Below, piece by piece: positions 32,938 to 45,474 of a stretch of DNA of 64,000 bases (the first letter of the stretch is position 1; each line of letters opens with the position of its first letter). Origin of the DNA: Gordionus sp. m RMFG-2023 (Eukaryota > Nematomorpha > Gordioida > Chordodea > Parachordodidae); the NCBI RefSeq assembly GCF_954871325.1, contig NC_088777.1, forward strand, positions 42,509,366 to 42,573,365, written 5' to 3'. Under the pieces are notes generated by a model. It saw only the letters and a list, made by a program, of their open reading frames with translations. It was not told the origin of the DNA and ran no database searches. A program made the translations under genes and the position numbers.

Positions 32938-33353
32938 TAAAGATCTGCAAGAGTAGGCCCGGCCAGTACCTGGTCCGAACGGGCTTCGGGCCTATATTTA
33001 AAAAAAAAATAGGTTCGGGCTGGGACAGGCCTAATATTTTTTTTTTTAAATTCGGGCTCTGTGGTGCTCAGGCCTGATAAATTTTTTTATCTAAATTTAT
33101 CAATTTTATGTTGAATTTTTTATGCAAAATAAAATATTTGTTTTTATTTATAGAAACTAGACGCCATATAACATATATATATCGTTTATTTATAATTATT
33201 TATAAAAACTAATTTATATATTTATAATAAATCGGGCCAAGCCGGTAAATTTTTTCATAAATAATTTCGGGTTCGTGCTGGGTCGGCAAAATTTTATTAA
33301 AAAAATTTCGGGCCAGGCCGGGTTTCAAAAATAAGGCCCGATGCAGATCACTA
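32938..33353. mobile_element. hAT-like non-autonomous element, TAG-GATCTGCA family, nested copy
   Basis: Starts TAAAGATCTGCAAGAG and ends GATGCAGATCACTA, with the usual GGCCCGG/CCGGG arms and the family's AT-rich centre. No clear target duplication. It lies within the 3.2-kb element and is thus the innermost of three layers. Confidence 0.7.
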
Positions 33354-36300
33354 AACTATATTGTAATTCCTGATGATATTAAATCTTTATTTATACAAAA
33401 CTCATTCACAAGTTTAATCATACATAAGTATTCATTAAAAAAAATGTTATATTTATTTAAAAAAAAATTAATAACATAAAAAAATAATATACCACCCGAG
33501 ACGAGAGTGGCAGCATCCGGAAATTTTAAATCATTAATTGTATTTGTTTGAAATTTACTTTTTACAAAGTTAGATATTTTATATTTTTTTATTTATTATA
33601 ATATAATAATATTAAATTTTATTTAATATTATTATAAAATAAAATCCATGTTTTTTTAGTTTATGTAAAAAAAAGTAAATAAATTCAAATAATATTTTTT
33701 AAAAAAAGTAGGAGAAGAGTAGTTAGAGTTACATAATTTTGTTAAAATTTGTAATCTTAAACGAGATACATAGTCTTTTGTTAATTAAAATAATTTTGAT
33801 TTCATTAAGTAAATTTGAATATACATATTATTTTATTAAATCAACTAGCAATTCAATTTAATTTAGGTTTATGGCAATATGCTAATTGGCTCAGCATCCG
33901 ATTAGTGAATTTAATTTTTTCTTAAATTTTGAGGAATATAAATATCAGTTTTAGTTTTTGTCGCTAGATTAAAAGGTTTAATTTTTCCTTGTTCAATGGT
34001 TTCTTTATTTTAATGATGGCTCATTTATTTCTATTTAATTCCTAATAATATAATTAATTTTTATTATTTTTGGTTAATTTGTAAAACTTTGACACTGCAG
34101 AATCCACATTATTTTTTTCGTTTAAATATAAGACAAAATGTTACTATAAATTAGTGAAGTTACTGGCCTAATTTTAAAAGAAGCCTGAAAGTTTTTAAAA
34201 TTTATCCTATCCAGAACGTGTTTTTTAATTTGTTTCCAATCCGACCCAATATATAAATAATTTTTCCGCTCAGCCCGATTTTATATAAATTTAAAATTTT
34301 TTTATTGGAAAAAAAAATTTTTTAAATTGAAAAATATTAGTGCTTTCTTGAAATATTTTTACAATATAGATCTCAATTTGACACAACTTGATAATAATAA
34401 GCCAAGCTAGGCCCATTTTTTTTAAAATATATCCTATCCGGAATGAGTTTTTGTTTCGAAAAGTCCGATCCGAAATATAAATAATCTTTCCGCCCAGCCC
34501 GATTTTATATAAATTTAAAATTTTTGAGCAAAATCTTCCGGATTGCTTAATATTTTACTGGATAAATTGAGTTAGCCGTTTTTAAAAATCACCTGCAAAT
34601 GAGCGTTTACGACACTAGGTTATAACTGCAGTTTATAAATATATGCATTCTTTATTTAACTCAAATATATAACAAATAGACGTAGCGGCATTAAAGAAAA
34701 ATTAATCCTAGATGTATTGTATTTTTAATATTTTTTAAAATGTATAAGTTATTTTAAAAACTAAAATATTAAAAATATCCATTAAAAATTACAAGACTGG
34801 ATTGGAAGAATTTTTAAATACATTTATATTTATAGTTAAAAATAAACATGAGAGCTACCTAAGAGTTCTGGAGGCCATTCATGTGGCTCAGCGAGAGGAT
34901 TTTCCAAAAGGAGCAAAATGTATATATATTATTATAAGTTAAAATATTTGTTGATATTGAAGATAGAAATATCAATAATCAACTCAAACGATTGAAAGAT
35001 GGACGAGCCAGCCCTGAATATATAGTTATAATATGTAATCCTGGACAGGCCTAAAATAACATAAAAAAATCTAATATAAATATTTTTCTAAATTATTTAG
35101 AAAAAACCACCTCTTTAAATATACAAAAAAATAGATAATTTTACAAAGATGATTAAAAAAAACATAAAAGATTTCACCTCAAAGATTGTTTATTTAAAAG
35201 AAAATTCTCCAAAAAATTTATCAAATGAAAATTTAAAATTCTTATTATTTTTGAGCTTCAAAAATTTTTTTTGCTTAAAAATTTGGGCGCGTGAAAATCA
35301 CTAATAAATTGTAACAAAAAAAATAATATTACAATACAACAATAGCAGCATATTATTTTTTTTATTAAAAAAAACATCAAATCAATAAACTATTTCCATA
35401 ATATATAAATTATTATGTTTAAAAATAAATATATATAAATTATTATGTTTAAAAATAAATAAATATATATTATATTGTTTTAACATATTTAAATAAACAA
35501 ATTTTGGCTTAAAATAAGACTCGAGCCAATTCTTGTCCCGGCCTGAGCCGGCCTGAGCCAACTCCTGAGCCGGCTTGAGCCAACTCCTGAGCCGACTCGA
35601 GCGAGCCGGCTTGAGCTTGAGCAAATTTTTTGGCTATGACCTCGAGGTCGGAGCCGATAAAACTCGGCTTTTTAACAACACTAGTCTGTGATCGGGGGTC
35701 CGGGATGGTCGATGACGGGATCCAGGAAGCCGGGTTTTATCGATGTTGTCATGGAATCACTCGGACAACGTAGTGGAAATAATATTTTCAAAGTTTATTA
35801 AAGTCGAAGTTACAAAGCCAAGGTAAAAAAAAATCAAACTCATCCAATAATTAATCAAACAAAAAATGTATATAAATTTCACAATCCCGAATTTCATTTT
35901 TTGTGGTCTTTATATAGATAAATTGAAAATAATAAAAAAAGAATGTTAATAATCCAGGCCCATCTCGAAAACTGGCTAGAACCAGTTTTGAGGATGAGAT
36001 CAAAACAAGCTTGGTATACGTGAACAAAGGGAAAAAAAGAAAGATATACATGATAATGAGAAAAAAAAACACATCACTTCTAATTGAATAAAGAAAATAA
36101 AAATATAAATGGTAATGGTAATATAAAAACATATCACTAGAACAAAGGCATAATAAATATTATAAACTAGTTAAAACACAACAGTTTTTGTTTTATCAAT
36201 TTATCTAACAAAATAAATTGTGATGGGTTACCATCGTGAGTGTCATGGATAGGACTGCAAATTAATCAGCATCTATTATTTGTGTGGCTTAGTAATTTAT

Positions 36301-37021
36301 GATTATTAGAGCATATGATCGCATATTTTAGATAAGCAATAGGTCAACTGTGTAGTCGTTTATATAACATTGAAAATGGAAGATAATCTTTTAGAAATTT
36401 AATTTCATACAATAATTTACTCGATTACTTATCTAGCTTCCATCATGTCATCTAAGAGGAAGCTCTAAACACCATATAGTTTTTGATTTAGATTAGTCGT
36501 TTATATTCTCTTCTTCAAGAATTGTAGATTTGGTTAGGTCAATAAATTTTTTCTTATTAGTCCATTCTATAAAACATTGTCTAAAATGGTAATAGGGAGT
36601 TATATTAGTTTCATGACCTATTGTCAATGTAAGTTGCTAAGAATTATATTATATTATGTAGTTTTCAAAAACTATTATCAATTGAGGCATATAGTAATTA
36701 ATTAACCTTTTATATAATTTATTTCTTTAGACGCAAAATTATTTTATATCAACAATCGAAAATATTTTATACTGTAATAATAGATTTTCTATTAAAAAAT
36801 ATTATTTTTAGAAATGTCTTGTATTATTTATATATGCTAGTTTATTTTTTATGCAAAATATAATATATGACATTCAGAATAATTATTTAGAGTTAGTAAA
36901 TTTAAAAAAAGTATATATTAATATAAAACCTGGCCGAAGGCCCGCAATATGGGGGGCGAAGTCTCCCATAAATTTTTTTTAGTTGAGCCCCCTGAGATTG
37001 TAAAGTCTAGCGACGCCCCTG

Positions 37022-37970
37022 AACAAAGTTTAATTCCATGTTATGCCATATTCTTATATGATCTTAAACTTTTTTATTTTATCAAGTTTTTGCTGTGATA
37101 TTTTGTAAATTTTATTCGAATTCTAGAGGGTGGTTTCTTTTTTATGGATTTAATTTTTTACCTAGGTAATATAATTTATAAGTTTAAAATATTTTAAAAA
37201 TGCTGTAAAATGGCAATACACTAAAGTTTATTAAAATTATGACTGAGACTTATCAATCAAATGTGTTTGGTAATAATCTTTAAAACAATTCAAATATAAT
37301 TAAAATTTTTGCATTCTAATAACTTACACATTATTTTATAAGCATAAAATCATGAGGCTCGAACCGGTTCACAGGCATTTTAGAGGTTAGGCTAGAAATT
37401 TTTAGTGATTTAAAGGTTCAGGTTGGATCCTTGCAAAAGTTATTCATGAGCATTAAAGGGTTAAAAATTTTTTTGGCCCTACCCAAGTTTTACATAACCC
37501 AGAATTTATTTAAAATATATTATATATATTTTTAATTTTATAGCCCAGAAAAAATATTACGCAAGCCTGAAGATTTTGCTAATAGATGGCACAAAGATTT
37601 GGACTCTATTGATCAAATCTTGAGGTGAGGCAATATTTTTTGGCTAAAATATTAGTCGTTTTTAAAAATAGGCTCAAATTGAGTAGTTTAACAATACTAA
37701 TACCGTTTAACATTGTGTTAATATTGGTAGAACATTATATTATAATTTTAAAAGACAATTTTTGAATTGTATTTTATTCTTCTAAAATCTAAGCTTTAAT
37801 TCCAAGTTCTTGATATAATTAAAATACAAAATATAATGTTATATTTAGTTATTATAAAATGTTGAAGATATCTTTATATAATCATAACAATGAAACAATC
37901 CTTTATATTTGTAATATATGATGTCAACAACTTTAGTAATAACCTATAAAATAAATATAATGAAATATTT
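37022..37970. other. Intergenic DNA with repeat scraps
   Basis: A GGTTCG-type scrap lies at 37350-37440 (GAACCGGTTCACAGGC). A decayed copy of the TAGTGTTGTTAAACGG MITE occupies about 37541-37699, retaining the core GCCTGAAGATTTTGCTAATA and an AACAATACTA end. Nothing else is recognised. Confidence 0.6.
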
Positions 37971-38207
37971 TTAAATAGTATAGTCACCAGCATTAATTTT
38001 GCAATTTTTAAATGCTTGTTGAAATCCTTGACAAAGAGACAAATCACTATTTTGCTCTGAACATTCCAAAAATTGTTTCATTTCATATAAACATGGGGAT
38101 GTATTATTGTATTCAGTATTTGACCCATTAGCTATTGGTGCATTGGAAGAGTCTTCAGCTTTACCACCTGAAAATGCACCAGTCATAGCATGTCCTAATG
38201 TATGCCC
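37971..38207 (-). CDS. CHCHD2/CHCHD10-like protein, last exon (CHCH domain)
   Basis: Reads GHTLGHAMTGAFSGGKAED, then a linker, then CLYEMKQFLEC and CQGFQQAFKNC, ending NAGDYTI and stop. The two CX9C motifs form the twin disulphides of a CHCH domain, oxidised by the Mia40 relay in the mitochondrial intermembrane space. Family members CHCHD2 and CHCHD10 act with the MICOS complex and in cytochrome oxidase regulation. The exon opens after AAAAG in phase 0, continuing VAVGSAI from the previous exon as in animal homologues (GSAVGHTLGH). All four cysteines are present and nothing suggests decay. Confidence 0.93.
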   Translation of the reverse strand, partial: GHTLGHAMTGAFSGGKAEDSSNAPIANGSNTEYNNTSPCLYEMKQFLECSEQNSDLSLCQGFQQAFKNCKINAGDYTI

Positions 38208-38249
38208 CTTTTAGTATTAAATAAAAATTATTATTTTAATATAATAAAC

Positions 38250-38409
38250 TATTGCAGATCCAACAGCAACTCCAGCTACTGTGGTTCCCATCTGAGCCAT
38301 TAATCCAGGCCCTAGAGGCTGACTAGGCTTTGGAGTCGCTTTGACAGGCATCGAGGGTTGAGGTGATCTTCTAGCAGGAACTGATGAAAAAGATCTTGAA
38401 GGCGATGAT
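38250..38409 (-). CDS. CHCHD2/CHCHD10-like protein, middle exon
   Basis: Lies between AAATAG and a GTTTAT donor. With the two bases of exon 1 it reads R-SSPSRSFSSVPARRSPQPS, then MPVKATPKPSQPLGPG and LMAQMGTTVAGVAVGSAI. The Ser/Pro/Arg-rich part serves as a mitochondrial-type N-terminal region, and the GLMAQM...AGVAVGSA stretch is the conserved hydrophobic helix of the family. Confidence 0.93.
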
Positions 38410-38455
38410 CTATTTAGTTAGGTTAAGAATATGAATTTTTTTAGTTTAAGTTTAC

Positions 38456-38478
38456 CTTCCGGCACTTCGTCTAGGCAT
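38456..38478 (-). CDS. CHCHD2/CHCHD10-like protein, first exon (23 bp)
   Basis: The tiny start exon reads MPRRSAG plus two bases of Arg, before a GTAAAC donor. MPRR-S is the usual N-terminus of CHCHD2-type proteins. With the other two exons the complete CDS is 420 bp (139 residues), a normal family length. Confidence 0.92.
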
Positions 38479-39020
38479 TTTAAATATTTATGTGTGACTG
38501 TAAGTAAAATAAAAAAATGGTGTGGAAACAGATGAAAACGTATTAAAGAATTCTAATGCATTTCATAGAATTTTATTCTATTGGAAAAATCAAATGCATT
38601 TACATATTTCTTTATTTCTTAAATTTTTTGATCACATTATATTATTTTTATACCTTTTGTTTAACTTTATTATTAATTTATTTTTGAAACATAATATTTT
38701 GAGGAAATTACATTTAGTTTTTTTTTAAATTAAATTTTTTTAATTAAAAAAGAACTTTAAAAAGGTCATATAAAAAAAAATCATAATCATAAAAATAGCA
38801 TTATACAAAAAAAATTGGCGATAACAAAGGTGAGAACGACCTACATGTATTGCTAAATGGAAACATGAATCACAATACAATGATTTTGAAAAATAGAAAT
38901 CGTAAGGGCTAAATTTAAATAGAAGGATTTATTAGGCTTTTCCTCTAGTAATGTGATAAATTTAAGAAAATTATCACCAAAAACACCAAGATTTTTGATG
39001 ACAAATGGAATAAAAATTAC
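38479..39020. other. AT-rich region upstream of the CHCHD2-like gene
   Basis: Promoter position for the minus-strand gene. No motif can be singled out. Confidence 0.35.
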
Positions 39021-39021
39021 G

Positions 39022-40120
39022 TTAGCCTAGATAATTATTTATTGTAAAAATTGTGCTGAACGAATTGCTAAGATATTTCCCTTGAATCGTGCCGACAAAT
39101 ATTGATGCATGTGCAATTACAAGCAACTGGAAGACCAGAAGACGAAGGTATTTCAGGCCTTCTATTATTGTTTGAACATAAATAATTAGGCTCCAGGATA
39201 TTATCCATAGTTTCTCCGCCTCTTTTCTTGGTATTAAAATTATTTTGATGTAGGAAAATATTAGAAATATCCTTAAATATTTTCTCAAAATTATCAAGTA
39301 AAGTTATATAATTAATCCTCTCTAAATATATTGGGTAATAGAAATTTTTTATTTTAATTAAGTTATCCGTGCCTATGTACGCTCGTAACAAATGTTTTTT
39401 TATTATGATCGACAATATATTTTACTTTAAAGATGAGTTCTTTATATATATAGTCCTGTTATCTTTCGATTTAAAGAATTCTGGAATATGGAATTGACTA
39501 GAGGATAATGCTTCTTCATTTTTCTTTAGAACTACCTTCGAGTCTTGGCGTGGCATAGTATAATATCCATCATATCTTTAACCTTTAAATTTAATATGCC
39601 TCTATAAACTTAATCGTCGCCAATGTGGTGTTTAAGATATAAAAAGATTTATAAGAATAAAATAAAATTTTATTTTAACAAAATGAAAATATCAAATAAT
39701 AATTTAACTTTAACATTAATGTTTATATAATAAATTGTGTTATTCTTAAAAGATAAAATTTATTTAATGATAATACATTACATCTATATTATGCTACGAT
39801 ATACTATATTGCCTATTTATTATTTATTACCTAATTCATGTTCAAATCACCATACAAATAATCCAAAGTGATCGAAATTTGAAATTTCAGATTGAATCAT
39901 ACAATTTCTAATTAAAATACGCAATAATATTTACCTTTCACCAGTCTTAAGAAATATTTTGCTAAAGCCCTGGTGGGCGATTCTGTCCATTTGTTTGAAA
40001 GTATTATTATGAATTTTATTCTGATAGGCATGATCATGTTTGAAATTATAATAACCAAACCATTCGTAATAATTTTCTTCAGTCAATAATAGATTTTTGC
40101 CTACATTCGTTTAAAACTAA
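39022..40120 (-). pseudogene. Unrecognised coding-like remnants
   Basis: Separate minus-strand stretches look protein-like rather than random: NYYEWFGYYNFKHDHAYQNK followed by QMDRIAHQGFSKIFLKTGER (about 39947-40090, ending at AG-GTAAAT); YDGYYTMPRQDSKVVLKKNE followed by SQFHIPEFFKSKDNRTIYIK (about 39430-39575); and YLERINYITLLDNFEKIFKD with RRPEIPSSSGLPVACNC (39068-39415). Stops separate them. I do not recognise the family. They could be exons of a decayed gene or pieces of a mobile element. Confidence 0.3.
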
Positions 40121-42527
40121 TAATGGTGCGATTTAAGTTTATGTAAAACGGTAGGTACATCATACATAAATAAATTACTTTTTGCTAAGTTTCTATATAT
40201 AAAATTTTTCATAACTAATATAATAGAGGTAAAAAAATAATATTTTTATATCAAAATCAAAATATTTAAACCAGAGTTTCAAAAAAAATTTCTAATTTTG
40301 TCTTGAAAGATCTTGTATGCATAAAAATAAAATATTAACTTATAAAAGATTTTGATATTTTTTATGTAAAATTTAATCAAAAGTTTTTCCTCTTTAAAAA
40401 AAAATCTTTAAAGAATTTTGCTCAAAAAATTTTTATAGGTTTTTTTTCTGATTTAAATATTTTAATTTTAATAATAGTGATTAAAATCAAAGAATTATAT
40501 AATCATTACTATTTTTTCAGCATTTAATAATGAAGACTTGATAATAACTCAACAAAAGGAATTAGCATCTTAGAAATTTTTTTAATTTGATATTGAAATA
40601 AAATTTAATCCTTTTTTAATTAATAACCTGTCAAACGTGACGAATAGAAATTTAAATAAATCAGTTGTTTAACGTCAATTTTTTTAGTTACACCATAATC
40701 ACTGTTAAACCAGTTAAGGGAATTTAATTTAGCCCAACCTAAACTTTATATCAGATTCTATTTGAACCGGACCCTAAAATGGGTTCGGATTTAAGATATA
40801 ATTACTGATTTGGATTTGTGTTTAAAGAGAATTAACATATCATTTAATTTCTAAATTTTACGTATAGTTTAAAAGTTGACGTGATTTATTTTGAAATGAT
40901 GATGATCTCATCTAATACTTCCATATTTATAATAATGATAACAAATATATTTACCATGTGTGAAAGTAAAGAAGTTTTAAAAAATCATTATCTCTAAATT
41001 ATGTCAAAGACTAGGAATAATATAAATTGAAGGAAAAAAAAATAAATGCAAACCCAATAAAATATGTTTCGAAATCGAAATCTTCTCAAAGACTATGAAG
41101 GTTAATAAATAAAATCTCAAAATATTCCGAGATAATTTATCCTTTAGACAAAAATATTAATTTTGATCGACAAAAATGGGGGTTAATTGCCTTTTTCGTC
41201 ATTAGAGAATACTCCAAAAAGTTTAAAGTTTGTATCAAATTTTTACATTACATACATTTTATCAAAAATTAGTTTATATTAAATCTAAAAAAAAATATTA
41301 CAACTTAATTTATGTCTTAACAATCATTATAATGATAAACTATCAGAAGAAGCCTAACGATTTATATTACAACTTATTACTGTTTTAACAATCATAATAA
41401 AAATTCAAAAATTTGGTTTAAAAAAATGTAAAAAGAATATTTTTAACTCAAATGAATCTACTAGCATATTTCTGATTAAATTAAATAGATAATATTGGAA
41501 TGCCTGTATGCTTAGACAAAAATGTACCAAAAAAAGGGAAAAGAATGTGCCAGAAAAAAAGTCATACAAGCTATAAAACAATTTCTTATATTAAAGTTAT
41601 ACTATACTAAGTACGAAGTGAAAATACAAGACATGGAAGTTCGGATAAGGACATTGGTAAGGAGAACTTAAAAAAAATCGTTATCAAGGATTCTTGAGGT
41701 TAAAATTTTATCTTTCTTTACTTTGATATTTATTTTTTACTTTTTGGGCTTGAAAAATCAAAAATAAAAGGCTGTTGTATTTTTTGATTTATTTATTAAA
41801 ACTAAAATAATTTGATCTTGAATTTTTTATTCTAAATTATTTAAGAAATAACTATATTTTTGTTTTTAAATTTGTAAGCATTTTCATAGAATCATATCGA
41901 GAGTTGCAATTAGAATACCTAAATAGGTGATAACAATGATGAATATCCAATAATTTGTCAGTTCAGAATAAAAAGAGGTAGAAATTAAATTTTATATTTA
42001 TATTTCTTCAATAAATTGTTTAATTTGTATGTATAATTCATTTTAAAAATAGTTTATCATGAAAATTAAGAAAAAGTGGGTGATATGTTATCTTACTCAT
42101 CGGTTGTACGTTATTTATGATCAGTTACCATTTAAAATCAAATATTTTAGTTAACAATTAAGCTATAATTGGTTGCAATAACCGGCAAGGTACATTTAAA
42201 CTCATCAAGATTCACTTAAAAATGGATATTATATTTTAAACACGATGTAGAATCTTTAAAATAGGTAATAAAGTGTCTTATATTCTCAATACTTTTCTAA
42301 ATTCATCAATTTTACATATATAAATATTTTTTAGAAAGCATAAATAATTAGTGAATATAATTTCCTATAATGCGGACAAAGCTATAAAACATCTTTTTTT
42401 TTTAAAAAAACAACATAATTATCCAGAAACATGTATAATAACTTTCAAAGAGATAATTGGCGTTAATAGTTAATCTACAAGTTAGTAAATATGCGAAATA
42501 GATAATAATTATTAAGAAAATTAGTCT
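40121..42527. other. AT-rich intergenic DNA
   Basis: A scrap with GAACCGGACCC and GGGTTCGG at about 40740-40790 belongs to the GGTTCG-type repeats. No gene or RNA is recognised in the remainder. Confidence 0.4.
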
Positions 42528-42532
42528 GAACT

Positions 42533-42686
42533 TGTAGTAATACCAACTACTAATTATAAACAATACGACCACTGATTTATATTTCAATTTATTTTTGATA
42601 TCAAATTTTTATTTATTATTTTTCGAATGTTCGATTCTATTTTTAATATACAATATACATAAATAATCATTTATTAATTTATTACA
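42533..42686 (-). repeat. 3' LTR of the Ty3-type element
   Basis: 154 bp, TGTAATAAA...TATTACTACA on the minus strand, reading identical to the copy at 45316-45469. Confidence 0.95.
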
Positions 42687-45228
42687 TTTCCTTCAAACAA
42701 TTTAAAGTTAGATTTCTTCAATAAACCTCTTTGTAGGTTTACGGTTTCTTGATGAGCAACGTAATGTGGTATTTGTATTTGTGTTTGTATTTGCTTCATT
42801 CACTGGCACAACCATTTCTGTAACTTCCAAAGAACTTTCATGATTTGGGATAACTAAACGATTTCTTAACTGATCTGCATGCTTCCGTAATGTTTTCCCG
42901 GAAGATTCAACAATATAAGAATAAAGTCCTATTCTTTCTTTAATTACTCCCTCTCTCCAACCATTGGTATTTTCATTATTTAACCATATAGGTTGTGAGA
43001 TTTCAAATTCTCTTTCCTTTGAATGTAAATCATGATGAAGGCTTTGTTTATCATTAGCCCTTACTATTTCGTGTTCGGCATTTGGTCGGATCCAATCCAG
43101 ACTTGTTTTCAATTGCCTCCCAAACATAATTTTAGCAGGAGATCTCCCTGTGGAACTATGCTCTCCCAATCGGTAGGTTGTTAAAACCTGTGTCATAGCT
43201 TCTTCGGGATCGCTAATTGAATCTCGCATAATACCGACCTTTCAAAGTTCGTACTGTACGTTCATCTAATCCATTAGTTTTTGGATGATAGGGTGCCGAA
43301 CGTATATGACGTATGTTATTTAAATCACAATACCTACGGAATTCCCCTGATAAGAAATGTGGTCCTTTGTCTGACACACTGTACTTGGGTATTCCAAACC
43401 TAGAAAACCATTTCTTTAGTCGTTTTATCATAGCATCAGCAGAGGTATTCTGCATTAGATCAACTTCTAACCATGGTCTATTTTTCTGGCATCCAGAACA
43501 TATTTTGATAAAATTTTCTATATCAACATCACATCTGGGCCACCAACAATACAATCTATAAATAGATTTCATTACATTTTCCCCAGGATGTCCCCAGTGA
43601 ATCATTCCTAACACTGCATTTCTTAATTTATTAGGAATAACCAATCTCCCATTCCATTCTATAATATTACGATTGACAGAAAGCTCTTCCCGTCGATTAT
43701 AAAAATTAACTATTTCTTTATCTTTATGACGATCAAAGTTTCGCCAACTTTGCTGAATATGTATTGCTACTTTTTTTAATATTAAATCTTGCTTCGACTC
43801 TTTTCGCAGAATATTTTCTGACAATTGCATATCATCCAAATTAATACTTCGAATATCCAAAGCATGTTTAGAATCTTGATTCTCTTCCGAAATTTCTTGG
43901 TGTTTATTAATCAAATCTCGAATTCTAGAATCTAGTGTTATGCAACATTTTTCTTTTTCAATATTGTTGACCAAATTGCGTACTTGTTTAATCATAACCT
44001 GACGAGGCATTTCTAAATTGAATGCTATAATCCATGGTAATCCGAAAAGAGGCACCCCAGTTGTATTCATTATTACCACTGGTAGAGTCCTTGTCTGTGA
44101 TCCAATCCTAACATTGACTTGGGTCTCGCCCTTGACGTCTAACGGATGATCACCATATGCAGTTAATGGACTGGTTGGCCTAATTTTTGGTCGCCCAATA
44201 CTTGTCCATATATCAAGTCCTATCAATGACGCTTGTGCACCAGTGTCAAAATCAAATTCAACATGTAACCCATTTATCTCTGCAGTTAGTTTTGCTCGAT
44301 TCTCTCGATTTTGTTGAATCTTCCAAATATTATGAATAGAATCACTTGATGACACTCTTATATAATTTAAATTCTTTGATTTACAGCAAACTGCAAAATG
44401 ACCAATTTTTTTACATTTATTACATGCCGTATTTGTAGCTGGACATCTCACTTCTCGGTTATGAATAAAACAACATTTATAACATTTAAGTTTATTATAA
44501 TCTTTATCATTATTATATTTGTATTTATTATTCTCTTTATCAAATGTATTATTATACTTGACTTTATTATAGACTTTATCAATTGTAGTCGTCGGATGTT
44601 TATAATTATTATCATTATCATTATCATTTCTTTTGTTATTAACATTTATCTTATTAACAACTGGCATATTTTTATTTGCCATTTCTTTATCTGCTCGCTC
44701 AGAAGCTAATGCCAGATCAAGAATAAATTGAAAAGTCAGTACATTATTATCTCTATCAAGACCGTCGGGATATAGAGCTCTAAGATCTCTTTCCAATCCC
44801 GGTATTTCCATGCCAACCATAAACTGATCACGTAAACGCTCGTCAATATCATTAAGATAATGACAACGCTTGCCAATTGTTCTAATTTTATCTGCAAATT
44901 CAGTTATGGTTTCAGTTGTTCTCCGTAATCTAACGAAATCAAATCTAGAAGCAAAAGCTGTTGACGTCGGTTTAAATAGTTTAAAACATATTGACTTAAT
45001 TTCCTTAAAAGATAAAGTTTCGATCGAATCAGGATAACAAAAACGGTCCACCAACTCAATATTCTTATTGCCAAAAAATGTTAAAAATATATCTTTATAT
45101 TGACATTCAGATGGGCTTACGTTTTTTAACCGAAAACTGGCTTCCCATTGAGAAAAATATCTGTGGATAGTAGTATCCAACTCGAATTTATCAAATTTAA
45201 TCGTAGATAAATCCGCTATTTTTTTTTT

Positions 45229-45300
45229 GAATCTCCATTTAAGGAATTATTTTCTCCATTTAAGGAATTATTATCTCCATTTAAGGAATTATTTTATCCA
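45229..45300 (+). repeat. 21-bp tandem repeat in the leader of the LTR element
   Basis: Three to four units of TCTCCATTTAAGGAATTATT lie between the 5' LTR and the coding part of the element. Confidence 0.85.
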
Positions 45301-45315
45301 TTTATCGTCGCCATT

Positions 45316-45469
45316 TGTAGTAATACCAACTACTAATTATAAACAATACGACCACTGATTTATATTTCAATTTATTTTTGATATCAAATTTTTATTTATT
45401 ATTTTTCGAATGTTCGATTCTATTTTTAATATACAATATACATAAATAATCATTTATTAATTTATTACA
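45316..45469 (-). repeat. 5' LTR of the Ty3-type element
   Basis: 154 bp, identical by eye to the 3' LTR, followed on its outer side by the GAACT duplication. Confidence 0.95.
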
Positions 45470-45474
45470 GAACT

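Larger units (their letters stand above)
32477..35683. mobile_element. 3.2-kb element with TAGTGTTGTTAAA termini and perfect 8-bp target duplication
   Basis: Starts TAGTGTTGTTAAATGGCT and ends TTTTTAACAACACTA. GTCTGTGA lies directly outside both ends (32469-32476 and 35684-35691), a perfect 8-bp duplication diagnostic of hAT-type insertion. Its arms are arrays of AGCCGG/GAGCC motifs. Extra inward copies of the right terminus end at about 32664, 32803 and 34617, so it looks like a composite in which several termini have accumulated. It carries a different hAT-like element at 32938-33353 and has no transposase gene. Confidence 0.8.
31319..37021. mobile_element. 5.7-kb non-autonomous hAT-like element (outer layer of a nest)
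   Basis: Begins CAGTAGCGACGCTAG and ends with the inverse of CAGGGGCGTCGCTAG (12 of 15 bases paired). AATAAAGT (31311-31318) and AACAAAGT (37022-37029) flank it, 7 of 8 matching, as for the 8-bp duplications of hAT elements, many of which start CAGNGG. Further in, both ends carry GCCCCCTGA patches in opposite orientation. About 3.2 kb of it is the inserted element at 32477-35683. No transposase frame is seen in the remaining 2.5 kb, and 35692-36900 shows nothing else. Confidence 0.6.
42533..45469 (-). mobile_element. Short Ty3-type LTR retroelement, broken, very young
   Basis: A fossil on the minus strand with 154-bp LTRs that read identically and a 5-bp target duplication GAACT (42528-42532 and 45470-45474), so insertion is recent. 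Directly inside the 5' LTR, after two bases, TGGCGACGATAAATGG is a candidate tRNA primer site (about 45297-45313). GAAGGAAA beside the 3' LTR is the likely polypurine tract. Parts recognised between about 42708 and 45180 are a gag-like region, a CX2CX4HX4C zinc knuckle, an aspartic protease (DTGA), an H2C2 zinc finger and portions of an integrase with its downstream domain. No reverse transcriptase or RNase H part is recognised. The integrase resembles the Mag/K02A2.6-like branch, which is inference. It is broken (about two breaks) and non-autonomous. Confidence 0.9.

Noticed and set aside
35382-35624. 80-codon minus-strand open frame with RLRSWLKPAQELAQAG
   Set aside because: It is the translation of the reiterated GAGCCGG arm of the 3.2-kb hAT-like element.
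44398-44709. 103-codon hydrophobic plus-strand frame
   Set aside because: It is antisense to the Asn/Lys-rich coding part of the LTR element; the Ile/Phe richness is the complement of AAT/AAA codons.
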